Assembly (NCBI RefSeq): GCF_013297935.1
Contig: NZ_JAAFIX010000006.1
Location: forward strand, 180,638-244,637
DNA length: 64,000 nucleotides
Direction: 5' to 3'
Source: Rhodoferax sp.
GTDB taxonomy: Bacteria > Pseudomonadota > Gammaproteobacteria > Burkholderiales > Burkholderiaceae_C
Shown: positions 35,013 through 45,884 of the stretch, piece by piece
Numbering within the stretch: position 1 is the first letter of the stretch
How the letters are laid out: each line of letters opens with the position of its first letter
Notes under the pieces: model-generated
Told to the model about the DNA's origin: nothing
The model's database searches: none
Seen by the model: only the letters and a program-made list of their open reading frames with translations
Translations under genes and position numbers: made by a program

Positions 35013-35660
35013 ATGCGCACAACAATCAAGTTTATTGCCGGTGCTTTGTTGCTCGGCGGTCTGATGGCAGGTCAGGCGTTTGCTACTGCGGCGCCCACAT
35101 TTTCGATCGTAGACACAAGCAAAACTAAGACGATAAACCTGAGTGCGACGTCATCTTCGGATCGCTTTGATGTTGCGATCCCCACAAATTTCAGCCTTTC
35201 TGGCGTCAAAACCGGAAGTTTTCTGAGCTTGAGCAGCGCGGCCAGCTTGGCTTTCACATTTGTTGGCGAAGAGGCTGGCTACAACAACGTGTTTGGTGCG
35301 ATCAAGTTCAAACCGCTGGATGTCGGCTTGTTTTCTAACAACGCTTCTACCCCCGGTGCGACATCCTTCACATTTTCTAACGTCGCGGCGGGTCAATTGA
35401 ACTTCGGCTTTTTGTCCAATGCCATGGCGAGCATGTTTTACGGCAACGGCAGCACCAGCATCGGACTGAAGTTGAGTGCAGACAAGCAAAGCGCATTGCT
35501 TATGTTCAATGACTCTTATAAGCGCGACAGAGATTACGACGACATGGTTGTCAAAGTTTCCATCCTGACAGCCGTTCCAGAGCCGGAAACCTATGCGCTC
35601 ATGCTGGGCGGCTTGGCTCTGCTAGGTGCAGTTGCACGCAGAAACCGCAAACAGGCATGA
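35013..35660 (+). CDS. PEP-CTERM sorting-domain exported protein
   Basis: A 215-residue protein of unknown function. The signal peptide ends about MAGQAFATA. A Ser/Thr-rich beta-type body follows, then an acidic DRDYDDMVVKVS motif common before these tails. The C-terminal sorting signal VPEPETYALMLGGLALLG plus the basic RRNRKQ end is recognised by exosortase, which is not encoded in this window. GGAGGG precedes the ATG. Upstream lies a short palindrome (GGACTAGTCC, near 34933). Surface or exopolysaccharide association is the usual expectation for such proteins. Confidence 0.88.
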   Translation: MRTTIKFIAGALLLGGLMAGQAFATAAPTFSIVDTSKTKTINLSATSSSDRFDVAIPTNFSLSGVKTGSFLSLSSAASLAFTFVGEEAGYNNVFGAIKFKPLDVGLFSNNASTPGATSFTFSNVAAGQLNFGFLSNAMASMFYGNGSTSIGLKLSADKQSALLMFNDSYKRDRDYDDMVVKVSILTAVPEPETYALMLGGLALLGAVARRNRKQA

Positions 35661-35675
35661 CACTGTTTTAACAAC

Positions 35676-35706
35676 AAAAAAGAGCCCTAGCAGGGCTCTT
35701 TTTTGT
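35676..35706. terminator. Bidirectional intrinsic terminator
   Basis: A perfect stem AGAGCCCT / AGGGCTCT with a three-base loop, an A-run before it and a T-run after it. It lies between the convergent PEP-CTERM gene and xthA and can serve both. Confidence 0.92.
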
Positions 35707-35731
35707 ATGGGTCTCCGCAGAGGAGGAGTGG

Positions 35732-36535
35732 TTAAAAACTGATGTCGTAGTCCACCGTAATCGGCGCGTGGTCGGAGAATTTCTCATTCTTGTAGATGGA
35801 TACCGCCCTAGCTGCGGCTGCCGATGTCGGCGTCGCTAGGTGATAGTCCAGCCTCCACCCTACATTCTTGGCATATGCCTGCCCGCGGTTGCTCCACCAG
35901 GTGTAGCAATCGTCGGTGGCGGTAGGTTCCAGTTGGCGATAGACGTCGACCAGTCCGCCATCGCTCAGTAGCTGGCTCATCCAAGCGCGCTCTTCTGGGA
36001 GGAAGCCGGAGTTTTTCTTGTTGCCTTTCCAGTTCTTCAGGTCTATCTCCTGGTGCGCGATGTTGATATCTCCGCACAGGATGAACTCCCGCTCACTGCG
36101 CAAGCGTTGTAGATGGGGGTACATCTCGGCCAGGAAGCGAAACTTAGCCTGCTGCCGCTCCTCTCCCGAGGAGCCACTGGGAAAGTAGGCGCTGATGATG
36201 GAGAGTTTGCGGGCTGGCGTGTCAAACCGCAGCTCGGTATAGCGGCCCTCAGTATCGAACTCGGAAGACCCGTAGCCAATACAAACTTCGCTGGGTTCGT
36301 GGCGACTGTAGACCCCCACGCCAGAGTAGCCTTTCTTTTCTGCGAAATGAAAATGGCCGGTCAGCGCGCCGAAGGATTCAAATTTCCCCGCCACATCGGC
36401 TGCTTGGGCTTTGACTTCCTGCACGCAAATACAATCAGGTTGCGCTTGGGCAAGCCAGGCTTCTAGGCCTTTGCTGGTGGCGGAACGGATGCCGTTCAGG
36501 TTCAGGCTGGTTAATTTAAACAAGGATTTCCCCAT
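35732..36535 (-). CDS. xthA: Exodeoxyribonuclease III
   Basis: A 267-residue AP endonuclease and 3'-5' exonuclease of base excision repair. Motifs are LNLNGIRSA, the metal Glu in CVQEVKAQ, GYSGVGVYS, ILCGDINIAH, and the catalytic Asp-His in KFSDHAPITVDYD. The start is the ATG at 36535, whose bases overlap the pyrE ATG on the other strand (CATG). A TTG at 36523 giving the usual FKLTSLNLNG start is an alternative. Confidence 0.93.
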   Translation of the reverse strand: MGKSLFKLTSLNLNGIRSATSKGLEAWLAQAQPDCICVQEVKAQAADVAGKFESFGALTGHFHFAEKKGYSGVGVYSRHEPSEVCIGYGSSEFDTEGRYTELRFDTPARKLSIISAYFPSGSSGEERQQAKFRFLAEMYPHLQRLRSEREFILCGDINIAHQEIDLKNWKGNKKNSGFLPEERAWMSQLLSDGGLVDVYRQLEPTATDDCYTWWSNRGQAYAKNVGWRLDYHLATPTSAAAARAVSIYKNEKFSDHAPITVDYDISF

Positions 36536-37205
36536 GTCGGACAAAGACCCGTTGGCTCAAGAATTTGTACAGTTTGCTATCGAATGTGGCGTGTTGCGGT
36601 TCGGCGAATTCAAAACCAAAGCCGGTCGCATGAGCCCCTATTTTTTCAATGCCGGTTTGTTTGACGATGGTGCCAAACTGGGGCGTCTGGCCGGATTTTA
36701 TGCGCAGCGTTTGATCGACAGCGATGTCGAGTTTGACATGGTGTTCGGGCCCGCTTACAAGGGCATTCCATTGGGGGCCGCGGTGGCGATTGAGCTGGCG
36801 CGTCGGGGGCGCAATGTCCCGTTTGCCTACAACCGCAAGGAAGCCAAGGACCATGGTGAAGGTGGCACCCTGGTCGGCGCCCCACTGAAGGGGCGCGTGT
36901 TGATCGTAGATGACGTCATGTCCGCTGGTACCGCAGCGCGCGAGTCGATTGCCATTATTCAGGCTGCGGGCGCGACACCGCACGCGGTATGCATCGCCCT
37001 CGACCGGCAGGAAATGGCCACAGAAAACGGCAAGGATGTGCCCTACAGTGCGTTGCAGTATGTGCGCGAACAGTTAGGCTTGCAGGTCTGTGCCATTGCG
37101 AAGCTGGCTGATTTGATGCAGTATCTTCAAGCAAGTCACGGTTCCACGGAGGATGCTGAGCGCGTGTTGGCCTACCGGCAGCGTTATGGCGTAGAAGAAA
37201 GCTAA
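36534..37205 (+). CDS. pyrE: Orotate phosphoribosyltransferase
   Basis: A 223-residue enzyme that converts orotate and PRPP to OMP in pyrimidine synthesis. The PRPP-binding motif is GRVLIVDDVMSAGTA, the N-terminal FGEFKTKAGRMSPYFFNAG is the substrate loop, and the catalytic loop contains RKEAKDHGEGG. AAGGA lies seven bases before the start. The start codon shares bases with that of divergent xthA, so any promoter must lie inside the xthA coding sequence. Confidence 0.95.
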   Translation: MSDKDPLAQEFVQFAIECGVLRFGEFKTKAGRMSPYFFNAGLFDDGAKLGRLAGFYAQRLIDSDVEFDMVFGPAYKGIPLGAAVAIELARRGRNVPFAYNRKEAKDHGEGGTLVGAPLKGRVLIVDDVMSAGTAARESIAIIQAAGATPHAVCIALDRQEMATENGKDVPYSALQYVREQLGLQVCAIAKLADLMQYLQASHGSTEDAERVLAYRQRYGVEES

Positions 37206-37208
37206 TTC

Positions 37209-37871
37209 ATGAAGCAGTCAATGATGTCGGGCCCTGCCCGTTGGGTGTTCATTCTCTTGGGGTTGGGTGCTACAGCTTCCGCCCAAGTGGCCCCTCCCGT
37301 GAGTGGTGGTGTCTACACCTGCGTGGATGCCAAGGGGCGCAAACTGACTGCCGACCGCCCGATACAAGAGTGCATTGACCGGGAGCAGAAGATCCTCAAT
37401 CCCAGTGGGACGGTGAGGGCCAAGGTAGGCCCTAGCCTCACGGCCAAAGAGCAGGCAGACATAGAGGCCAAAGAAAAGCGCGAGGCCGAGGAGCGCAGCA
37501 GGAATGCCGAAGAAAAGCGCCGTGACCGGGCTTTGCTAGTGCGCTACCCCGCTAAAGCTGTGCACGACCAAGAGCGAGCGGACGCACTCGCACAAATTGC
37601 CGTGGTGGTGAAAGCGGCCACCAACCGGCTGGACGAGCTCGCCAAACAACGGGTTGCGATCGATGCCGAGATGGAGTTCTACAAAAAAGACCCCACCAAA
37701 GCACCCGCGTATCTGAGGCGCCAGCTCGAAGAAAACTCGCAAAGCCAAGGCGTGCAACGCCGCTTTATCGGCGAGCAGGAGGCCGAAGCCAAGCGGGTCA
37801 ATGCCCGTTTTGATGACGAGTTGGTCCGGCTGCGACAGCTATGGGCTGCCGCAGCCGCTGTGCCTAAGTAA
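37209..37871 (+). CDS. DUF4124-type exported protein with coiled coil
   Basis: A 220-residue protein with a signal peptide ending about GATASAQ and an N-terminal DUF4124-like segment (GVYTCVDAKGRKLTADRPIQEC). A long charged helical region rich in Glu, Arg and Lys (about residues 75-210) is likely coiled coil. The function is unknown; such proteins are common in Burkholderiales envelopes. It starts three bases after pyrE and is probably co-transcribed. Confidence 0.8.
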   Translation: MKQSMMSGPARWVFILLGLGATASAQVAPPVSGGVYTCVDAKGRKLTADRPIQECIDREQKILNPSGTVRAKVGPSLTAKEQADIEAKEKREAEERSRNAEEKRRDRALLVRYPAKAVHDQERADALAQIAVVVKAATNRLDELAKQRVAIDAEMEFYKKDPTKAPAYLRRQLEENSQSQGVQRRFIGEQEAEAKRVNARFDDELVRLRQLWAAAAAVPK

Positions 37872-37877
37872 AGGTAT

Positions 37878-39368
37878 TCAGCCTGCTAGTTTGCTTCGTA
37901 AAAGGTCGTTGACCTGTTGCGGGTTGGCCTTGCCTTTGCTGGCCTTCATGATCTGGCCAACCAGGGCATTCAGTGCCTTTTCATTGCCGCCTTTGAACTC
38001 CGCCACATTCTTGGCGTTCGCAGCAATCACCTCGTCCACGATCGCGGCCAACGCGCCGGTGTCGTTCATTTGTTTGAGGCCTTTGGCCTCGATCACTGCA
38101 TCCACATTGGCGCTACCTTCCCAAAGCGCATCAAACACTTGTTTGGCGGCGCTATTGGAGATGGTGCTGTCGGCAATGCGTGTCAAGAGTTGCGACAGCA
38201 GATCGGCACTCACCGGCGACTGATCAATCCCGAGGTCTTGGCCATTCAGGCGACGGGCCAACTCACCGGTGATCCAGTTGCTGGCCAGCTTGGCCTGGCC
38301 GCTGGCTTTGGCGGCTATTTCAAAATAGCTGGCCAGTGCGAGGCTCTGCGTAAGTTGGGTAGCGTCGTACTCACTCAGGCCGTAGTCAGCTTGGAAGCGA
38401 GTTGCCATAGTACGAGGCAATTCAGCCATTTGCCCCCGTATTGTCTGAATCCATTGCTCCGAAATACATAGCGGCGGCAGATCGGGGTCTGGAAAGTAGC
38501 GGTAGTCGGCGGCGTCTTCTTTGGTGCGCATGGCACGTGTTTCACCCGTATCGGGATTGAAGAGTACGGTGGCCTGTTGGATCTCCAGTCCATCTTCTAT
38601 CTGTTCGATTTGCCAGCGCACCTCGTAGTCAATCGCTTGCTGCATGAACTTAAAGCTGTTCAGGTTCTTGATCTCGCGCCGGGTTCCCAAAGGCTGGCCG
38701 GGTTTGCGGACAGAGACGTTGGCATCACAACGGAATGAGCCCTCTTGCATGTTGCCGTCGCAAATGCCGATCCAGGTCACGATTTTGTGAAGCTCTTTGG
38801 CGTAGGCCACTGCTTCGGCGCTGGAGCGCATATCGGGTTCGGTCACGATCTCAAGCAGCGGGGTGCCAGCGCGGTTCAGATCGATGCCGCTTTGTCCGAT
38901 GAAGTCTTCGTGCAAGGACTTGCCTGCGTCTTCTTCCAAGTGCGCGCGCACCAGGCGCACCGTTTTTTTCTCATCACCGAGGAAAAACTCGACAGCGCCA
39001 CCTTGCACCACCGGAATCTCAAACTGGCTGATCTGGTAGCCCTTGGGCAGATCCGGGTAAAAGTAGTTCTTGCGGGCAAAGATGCTGCGCGGGGCAATGT
39101 GGGACCCGATGGCTAGACCAAACTGGATAGCCCGCTCCACAGCGCCTTTGTTCATGACCGGCAAGGTGCCGGGCAAGGCCAAATCCACTGCGCAAGCCTG
39201 GGTGTTGGCTTCAGCGCCGAACGCGGTGCTGGCGCGTGAAAAGATTTTGGATTGGGTGGAGAGTTGGGCGTGTGTCTCAAAGCCAATGATGACCTCGTAG
39301 CCATGCACCAGCGGGCCGGTAGGGCGGCCTTGTTGTAGTGATTCGAATGTGTTCACGGTCTCACTCAT
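37878..39368 (-). CDS. gatB: Aspartyl/glutamyl-tRNA amidotransferase subunit B
   Basis: A 496-residue subunit of GatCAB, which converts Glu-tRNA(Gln) and Asp-tRNA(Asn) to the amidated forms. Typical segments are [32 protein letters not shown] and [15 protein letters not shown], and a C-terminal YqeY-like tail binds tRNA. It is the last gene of gatC-gatA-gatB; two bases separate it from gatA. Its presence implies that the organism uses the indirect route for Gln-tRNA, Asn-tRNA or both. Confidence 0.96.
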   Translation of the reverse strand: MSETVNTFESLQQGRPTGPLVHGYEVIIGFETHAQLSTQSKIFSRASTAFGAEANTQACAVDLALPGTLPVMNKGAVERAIQFGLAIGSHIAPRSIFARKNYFYPDLPKGYQISQFEIPVVQGGAVEFFLGDEKKTVRLVRAHLEEDAGKSLHEDFIGQSGIDLNRAGTPLLEIVTEPDMRSSAEAVAYAKELHKIVTWIGICDGNMQEGSFRCDANVSVRKPGQPLGTRREIKNLNSFKFMQQAIDYEVRWQIEQIEDGLEIQQATVLFNPDTGETRAMRTKEDAADYRYFPDPDLPPLCISEQWIQTIRGQMAELPRTMATRFQADYGLSEYDATQLTQSLALASYFEIAAKASGQAKLASNWITGELARRLNGQDLGIDQSPVSADLLSQLLTRIADSTISNSAAKQVFDALWEGSANVDAVIEAKGLKQMNDTGALAAIVDEVIAANAKNVAEFKGGNEKALNALVGQIMKASKGKANPQQVNDLLRSKLAG

Positions 39369-39370
39369 GT

Positions 39371-40888
39371 TCAGAATCCTGTGGGCTTCGCCAGGTGGTA
39401 ATCGGTAGCTTGTTGAAAGCGGTGGGCAACATTGAGCAGGCGGGCCTCGTCCAGATAGTTACCCAGCAATTGCATGCCGATGGGCATGCCTTTGTCAGCC
39501 TCGGCTTGGGCAAAGCCGACCGGGATACTCATGCCCGGCAGCCCCGCCAGCGAGCCGGACAAGGTGAAGATATCGGCCAGATAGTTGGCAACCGGGTCAT
39601 CGGATTTTTCGCCGATTTTCCAGGCGACAGTGGGGGCTACCGGGCCTGCAATGACGTCGCAGTCTTTGAACGCATTCTGGAAGTCGTCGGCAATCATGCG
39701 GCGGATTTTTTGCGCCTGGAGGTAATAGGCGTCGTAGTAACCATGGCTCAGTACATAGGTGCCGATCATGATCCGGCGTTTGACTTCGTCGCCAAAGCCC
39801 TCCGCACGCGTCTTTTTGTACATGTCGGCGAGGTCGCCGTAGTCATTGGCCCGGTGGCCGAACTTCACACCATCAAACCGGCTCAGGTTGCTCGAGGCTT
39901 CCGCCGGGGCAATGATGTAGTACACCGGGATGGAGAGCTCGGTTCGTGGCAATGCGATGGGCACGAGCTTGGCACCCAATTGTTCGTACTGCTTGAGGGC
40001 GGCATTCACAGTGGATCGGACATCGTCCGACAAACCGTCGCCAAAGAACTCCCGGGGCACGCCGATGCGCAGCCCTTCGATGCTGTCGTTGAGCTTGCGC
40101 GAAAAGTTTTCGACCGGCGTGTCGAGTGACGTGGAGTCGCGGTCTGCATCGGGGCCGCACATGGCGGACAGCAGCAAAGCGCAGTCTTCCGCGCTGCGAG
40201 CCATGGGGCCTGCTTGGTCCAGGCTGGAGGCAAAGGCCACCATGCCGTAGCGTGAAGCGCGGCCATAGGTTGGCTTGATGCCGGTGATGCCGCAGAACGC
40301 CGCCGGTTGGCGAATGGAGCCACCCGTGTCCGTGCCTGTGGCGGCAGGGGCCAGGCGGGCCGCGACAACTGCGGCACTGCCGCCGGAGGAACCGCCCGGA
40401 ATCCGCGTGGTATTCCAGGGATTACGCACCGGTTGCACCGATTCGCTGCCCAGCGGGGCAATCGCAGTGTTCTCGTTGCTGGAGCCCATGGCGAATTCAT
40501 CGCAATTCACTTTGCCCAGCGTTACGGCTCCGGCCTCCGCCAGTTTTTGGACTACGGTCGCGTCGTAAGGCGAGCGATAGCCCTTGAGCATGCGCGAACC
40601 CGCAGTGGTTGCGAAATCGCGGGTGACAAAAATATCTTTGTGCGCGAGAGGCAGGCCGTCCAAAGGGCGCGCGTTGCCGGTGGAAATCCGGGCGTCTGCT
40701 GCGCGCGCTTGGGCCAGGGTGGCCTCGGGGTTGCTGTCCACGTAAATACCGAGCGCGCTATGCGTTTGGCTGCGGTCCAAAAAATGTTGCGCTAACTCGG
40801 TGGCGGAAACTTGTTTGTTGGCAAGCGCCGTGACCAATTCCTGGGCGCTGAGGTCGTGGGGTGCGCGGGTGGCAAGAGGAGTCGTCAT
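39371..40888 (-). CDS. gatA: Aspartyl/glutamyl-tRNA amidotransferase subunit A
   Basis: A 505-residue amidase-signature protein that releases ammonia from glutamine for GatB. The Ser-cisSer-Lys triad is visible: Lys in [10 protein letters not shown], the cis-Ser in the GGSSGGSAA block and the nucleophile Ser in [12 protein letters not shown]. It is the middle gene of the gat operon. Confidence 0.96.
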   Translation of the reverse strand: MTTPLATRAPHDLSAQELVTALANKQVSATELAQHFLDRSQTHSALGIYVDSNPEATLAQARAADARISTGNARPLDGLPLAHKDIFVTRDFATTAGSRMLKGYRSPYDATVVQKLAEAGAVTLGKVNCDEFAMGSSNENTAIAPLGSESVQPVRNPWNTTRIPGGSSGGSAAVVAARLAPAATGTDTGGSIRQPAAFCGITGIKPTYGRASRYGMVAFASSLDQAGPMARSAEDCALLLSAMCGPDADRDSTSLDTPVENFSRKLNDSIEGLRIGVPREFFGDGLSDDVRSTVNAALKQYEQLGAKLVPIALPRTELSIPVYYIIAPAEASSNLSRFDGVKFGHRANDYGDLADMYKKTRAEGFGDEVKRRIMIGTYVLSHGYYDAYYLQAQKIRRMIADDFQNAFKDCDVIAGPVAPTVAWKIGEKSDDPVANYLADIFTLSGSLAGLPGMSIPVGFAQAEADKGMPIGMQLLGNYLDEARLLNVAHRFQQATDYHLAKPTGF

Positions 40889-40902
40889 AAATGTAGGGGG
40901 TG

Positions 40903-41202
40903 TTACTCAATAACCTTGGGCACCAAAAAGAGGCCGCGCTCGACGGCCGGGGCGCTGCGCTGGTTGTCTTCGCGCTGGTTGGTCTCGGTTGCCAAGTCGT
41001 CGCGCAAGCGCAAGGTGATGTCCTGAATCGCAGCGACCGGGTGGGCCAAGGGTTCAATGCCCGTGGTGTCCACGGCGCGCATCGCTTCCACGATTCCAAA
41101 AAAACCGTTCAATTGCGTCAGCATGCGCTCACTTTCGGCGGGCTGAAGTTCGAGTCGCGCCAAATTGGCGATGCGGGCGATATCGGAAGATGTCAAGGAC
41201 AT
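40903..41202 (-). CDS. gatC: Aspartyl/glutamyl-tRNA amidotransferase subunit C
   Basis: A 99-residue subunit that stabilises GatAB. It has the typical N-terminus [18 protein letters not shown] and the central GIEPLAHPV motif. The start at 41202 is preferred; upstream in-frame codons lack conservation. It leads the gatCAB operon and is divergent from mreB, with a 202-base gap that holds promoters but no gene I can see. Confidence 0.93.
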   Translation of the reverse strand: MSLTSSDIARIANLARLELQPAESERMLTQLNGFFGIVEAMRAVDTTGIEPLAHPVAAIQDITLRLRDDLATETNQREDNQRSAPAVERGLFLVPKVIE

Positions 41203-41347
41203 GGGTGTAGAAGAGTTGAAACCGGGGGTAAATCGTGTCAAAGCACCGATTCCTCCGAGAGTTATTCACAGGCGATGGGTTATTATCCTGCCTTTGGCTG
41301 GAGACTCGGAAAACCGCGGTCTTTGACGCCAAACTTACGGATATTGA

Positions 41348-42448
<1,101 letters not shown>

Positions 42449-42472
42449 GCCTCACCCAGCCCGGACGCAGCG

Positions 42473-43393
42473 ATGCCACTCGGTACGCTGGACAGAGATC
42501 CTCCACCCTTTTTCCGCCAGGGCCACTCGGCCCTGTCTAAGCTCGCCGTCTGCAGTGCTTTGGCGCTGCTGTTGATGGTGTCGGACGCTCGCTTCAAAGT
42601 GATGCAGCCCTTGCGGGTGGCTTTGGCTGCGGTGCTGTACCCGGTGCAGTGGCTGGCCCTTCAGCCCGTAGAGGGTGCTGGCCGGCTCGGGAACTACTTC
42701 TCAACGCTGGCCTCGGCTGAAACGGCCCAGGACGAGGCTCGCCGCAAACTCAGTGTGCAGTCACAGCGCGCCAACCTGGTCGAACAGCTCGATCTTGAGA
42801 ACCAGCGTTTACGCAAGCTGCTCGATTTGTCGACACGCTTGAGCTCGGAATTCCGGGCGGCGCAGGTCATTTATGACGCGGCCGACCCCTACACCCGCAA
42901 AGTCATTATCGACAAGGGCTTGGCCCACCGCATGGTCGTGGGCTCGCCCGTGCTGGATGAGTCCGGCGTGATTGGGCAGGTCACCCGCATCTACCCTCTC
43001 GTGAGCGAAGTGACCCTGATTACTGATAGGGATCACGCAATCCCTGTGCTGAATGTGCGTACGGGTGCCCGGGGTGTTGCCTTTGGTGACACATCGTCCC
43101 ACGCGGATGCGCTGGAGCTGCGCTACATGGCGGCCAATGCCGATGTAGCGGTGGGTGATTTGCTGACGACCAGCGGAGTGGACGGCGTTTACCCGCCGGG
43201 TCTGCCCGTTGCGCGGGTGGAACGAGTCGAGCGAAAAGTGGATGCCGTGTTTGCGCGCATTTACTGCGTGCCTCTGGGCTTGGTGTCTGGCGCAGAGCAT
43301 GTCATCGTGCTCGATCCACTGGGCAACAAAGTACCTGAGCGGCCCCCGCAAGATGCTGCGGCTGCGCCTGCAGGCAAAGGAGCTAAGCCATGA
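42473..43393 (+). CDS. mreC: Rod shape-determining protein MreC
   Basis: A 306-residue bitopic protein. One transmembrane helix lies near residues 24-40, then a coiled coil (about 75-120, DEARRKLSVQSQRANLVEQL) and a beta-rich periplasmic domain with SPVLDESGVIGQVTRIYP. It connects MreB and PBP2 in the elongasome. Its stop overlaps the mreD start (ATGA). Confidence 0.94.
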   Translation: MPLGTLDRDPPPFFRQGHSALSKLAVCSALALLLMVSDARFKVMQPLRVALAAVLYPVQWLALQPVEGAGRLGNYFSTLASAETAQDEARRKLSVQSQRANLVEQLDLENQRLRKLLDLSTRLSSEFRAAQVIYDAADPYTRKVIIDKGLAHRMVVGSPVLDESGVIGQVTRIYPLVSEVTLITDRDHAIPVLNVRTGARGVAFGDTSSHADALELRYMAANADVAVGDLLTTSGVDGVYPPGLPVARVERVERKVDAVFARIYCVPLGLVSGAEHVIVLDPLGNKVPERPPQDAAAAPAGKGAKP

Positions 43394-43920
43394 TCATGCG
43401 CCCGGGCCAGCAGCTTTTGCTTCCGGCCAGACCTCTCTTTATCTGGACCAGTCTCTTGGCGGCGCTTCTGCTGAACATGCTCCTCAATATGGGGCTGTGG
43501 GGTCGGTCGGCATGGATGCCTGACCTGGTGGCCTTGGTGCTGGTGTTCTGGACCGTGCACCAGCCGCTGCGCATCGGAATCGGGGCCGCGTTTGTTTTCG
43601 GCCTGTTGATGGATGTTCACCAAGGGGCATTGCTAGGACAACATGCCCTGTCTTACACAGTGCTGAGTTTTCTCGCGATTGCGGTTCACCGCCGTTTGCT
43701 GTGGTTCTCGGTGCCATCCCAAGCGGCCCAGGTTCTGCCCTTGTTTATTGCCGCGCACGGGTTGGAGCTATTGCTGCGCATGGTGGGCGGTGGTGCGTTC
43801 CCTGGTTGGTCATTGCTTTTGGCGCCACTGTTGGAGGCGGCTTTGTGGCCGGTCGCTAGCATTGTGCTGTTGGCCCCCCAGCGCCGTGCGCCGGACCCAG
43901 ATGCCAACCGGCCTTTGTAA
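43390..43920 (+). CDS. mreD: Rod shape-determining protein MreD
   Basis: A 176-residue integral membrane protein with about five hydrophobic segments, including LLAALLLNMLLNMGLWG and FVFGLLMDVHQGALLGQHAL. The latter holds the family-typical GLLxDxxxGxxLG signature. It completes the MreBCD membrane complex. The start overlaps mreC by four bases. Confidence 0.92.
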   Translation: MIMRPGQQLLLPARPLFIWTSLLAALLLNMLLNMGLWGRSAWMPDLVALVLVFWTVHQPLRIGIGAAFVFGLLMDVHQGALLGQHALSYTVLSFLAIAVHRRLLWFSVPSQAAQVLPLFIAAHGLELLLRMVGGGAFPGWSLLLAPLLEAALWPVASIVLLAPQRRAPDPDANRPL

Positions 43921-43931
43921 AGCGGCCTCTC

Positions 43932-45878
43932 ATGACTGAGTTGCGCAATGTGCAGGCTGATCTCGCGCGTTTCCGGACGCGGGTCTTCGCCATCAGTGTT
44001 CTGGTGGTGGTTTGCTTCGTGCTACTTTTCGCACGGCTTGTGTATCTGCAAATATTTCGCCATGAAGATTTACGTGCCCAAGCAGAAAGTAACCGGACGT
44101 CCATAGTCCCTATCGTCCCTAACCGCGGCTTGATACAAGACCGCAATGGCATTGTGCTGGCGAGCAATTACTCGGCCTACACGCTCGAAATTACGCCGTC
44201 CAAAAGTCGTGGCGTCGAGATCACTCTGGAAGAGTTAGCGCAGGTGGTTGACATCACGCCGCGCGACCGGCGCCGGTTCAAGAAACTCATGGAAGAGTCC
44301 AAGAGTTTCGAGTCCGTGCCGATCCGGACCCGGCTCACCGATACGGAGGTTGCCCGCTTTGCTGCGCAGCGGTTCCGTTTCCCCGGGGTAGAAATCAAGG
44401 CACGGCTGTTCCGAAACTACCCTTATGGTGAACTAGCCAGCCACGTGATCGGGTACATCGGCCGCATTAACCGCGCCGAGAAAGAGAAGATCGACGACAG
44501 CGAAGACCAGGCCAATTACCGCGGCACCGAATACATCGGCAAGCTGGGCGTCGAACAGAGTTTCGAGTCGGTATTGCACGGCACGACTGGCGTAGAGCGC
44601 ATTGAAACCTCGGCAGGGGGGCGCGCGGTCCGCAAGCTGGCGAGCAACCCGTCGACACCGGGCAACGTTGTGATGTTGTCAATCGACATCAAACTGCAAA
44701 AGCTCATCGAAGACATGTTCGGCACCCGCCGGGGGGCACTGGTCGCCATGGACCCCAAGACGGGTGAAGTGCTGGCCTTTGTGAGTAAGCCGACGTTTGA
44801 CTCTAATTTGTTTGTCGAAGGCATTGACCAGGAAAACTGGCAGATGCTGAACGAATCCATCGACAAGCCGCTGCTCAATCGTGCACTGCGGGGCACCTAT
44901 CCGCCCGGCTCCACGTACAAACCTTTCATGGCCCTGGCGGCTCTGGAAACCGGAACCCGCACGCCGCAGACACTGATCAACGATCCGGGCTTTTACATGT
45001 TCGGCGGGAATCGCTTCGGCAGCCCGGAGAACGAGCGGGGCGGCATCATGGACATGCGCCGCGCCATTGTGGAGTCGAGCAACGTGTATTTCTACTCCCT
45101 GGCCAATGAACTGGGGGTGGACACCATGCATGACTTCATGGCGCCACTGGGTTTCGGGCAGCTTACCGGCATTGATATCAATGGTGAAGTGCGCGGAATC
45201 CTGCCCAGCCAAGCGTGGAAGCGCAAATACTACAAGCGTCCGGAGCATCAGAAGTGGTACGCGGGCGAGACCATTTCTCTGGGTATCGGGCAGGGCTACA
45301 ACAGCTTCACCATGCTGCAAATTGCCCAGGCGGTCTCCATCATTGCCAACAACGGGGTAAAGCACAAACCCCAGCTGGTGATTGCGACGCAAGACGCTAC
45401 CACCCGCGTGCGCACGCCCGTGGCGCCTGAGCCGGCGATCGATCTGGCTTACAAGCCCGAAAACCTGAAAGTCATTCGTGACGCCATGGTGGGCGTGACC
45501 CAAGGCGGCACAGGAACCCGTGTGTTTGCCGGTGCCGGATACGTCAGCGGTGGAAAGACCGGCACGGCGCAGGCAGTGAGCCTTGCAAAAAACCAGAAGT
45601 ACAACGCATCGGCAATGGAGGAGCACCAGCGGGACCACTCCCTCTATGTGGCGTTCGCGCCTGCGGAGGATCCCAAGATCGCCCTCGCCGTGATCGTGGA
45701 GAACGCCGGTTTCGGTTCAGCATCGGCGGCACCGATCGCGCGGCGGACCTTCGATTACTGGTTGTTGGGGCAATACCCCAGCGAGGAGGATCTCGTAGCC
45801 GTCAGCCAAGGGAAGGCGAGCGCGCCTATCGGAAAACCCCGGGTCGCGGCTGACCTACCCTGGCCGCCCAGCCGCTGA
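43932..45878 (+). CDS. mrdA: Penicillin-binding protein 2
   Basis: A 648-residue class B transpeptidase of the elongasome. An N-terminal transmembrane helix lies near residues 17-38, followed by the pedestal domain and the transpeptidase domain with SxxK (PPGSTYKPF), SxN (VESSNVYF) and KTG (SGGKTGTAQ). It follows mreD by 11 bases. In many Burkholderiales rodA comes next; here a minus-strand TSUP permease follows instead, so rodA must be elsewhere. Confidence 0.96.
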   Translation: MTELRNVQADLARFRTRVFAISVLVVVCFVLLFARLVYLQIFRHEDLRAQAESNRTSIVPIVPNRGLIQDRNGIVLASNYSAYTLEITPSKSRGVEITLEELAQVVDITPRDRRRFKKLMEESKSFESVPIRTRLTDTEVARFAAQRFRFPGVEIKARLFRNYPYGELASHVIGYIGRINRAEKEKIDDSEDQANYRGTEYIGKLGVEQSFESVLHGTTGVERIETSAGGRAVRKLASNPSTPGNVVMLSIDIKLQKLIEDMFGTRRGALVAMDPKTGEVLAFVSKPTFDSNLFVEGIDQENWQMLNESIDKPLLNRALRGTYPPGSTYKPFMALAALETGTRTPQTLINDPGFYMFGGNRFGSPENERGGIMDMRRAIVESSNVYFYSLANELGVDTMHDFMAPLGFGQLTGIDINGEVRGILPSQAWKRKYYKRPEHQKWYAGETISLGIGQGYNSFTMLQIAQAVSIIANNGVKHKPQLVIATQDATTRVRTPVAPEPAIDLAYKPENLKVIRDAMVGVTQGGTGTRVFAGAGYVSGGKTGTAQAVSLAKNQKYNASAMEEHQRDHSLYVAFAPAEDPKIALAVIVENAGFGSASAAPIARRTFDYWLLGQYPSEEDLVAVSQGKASAPIGKPRVAADLPWPPSR

Positions 45879-45884
45879 AACCGC

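Noticed and set aside
44679..45638. A long minus-strand open frame opposite mrdA
   Set aside because: Antisense shadow of a GC-rich gene; PBP2 motifs on the plus strand are clear.
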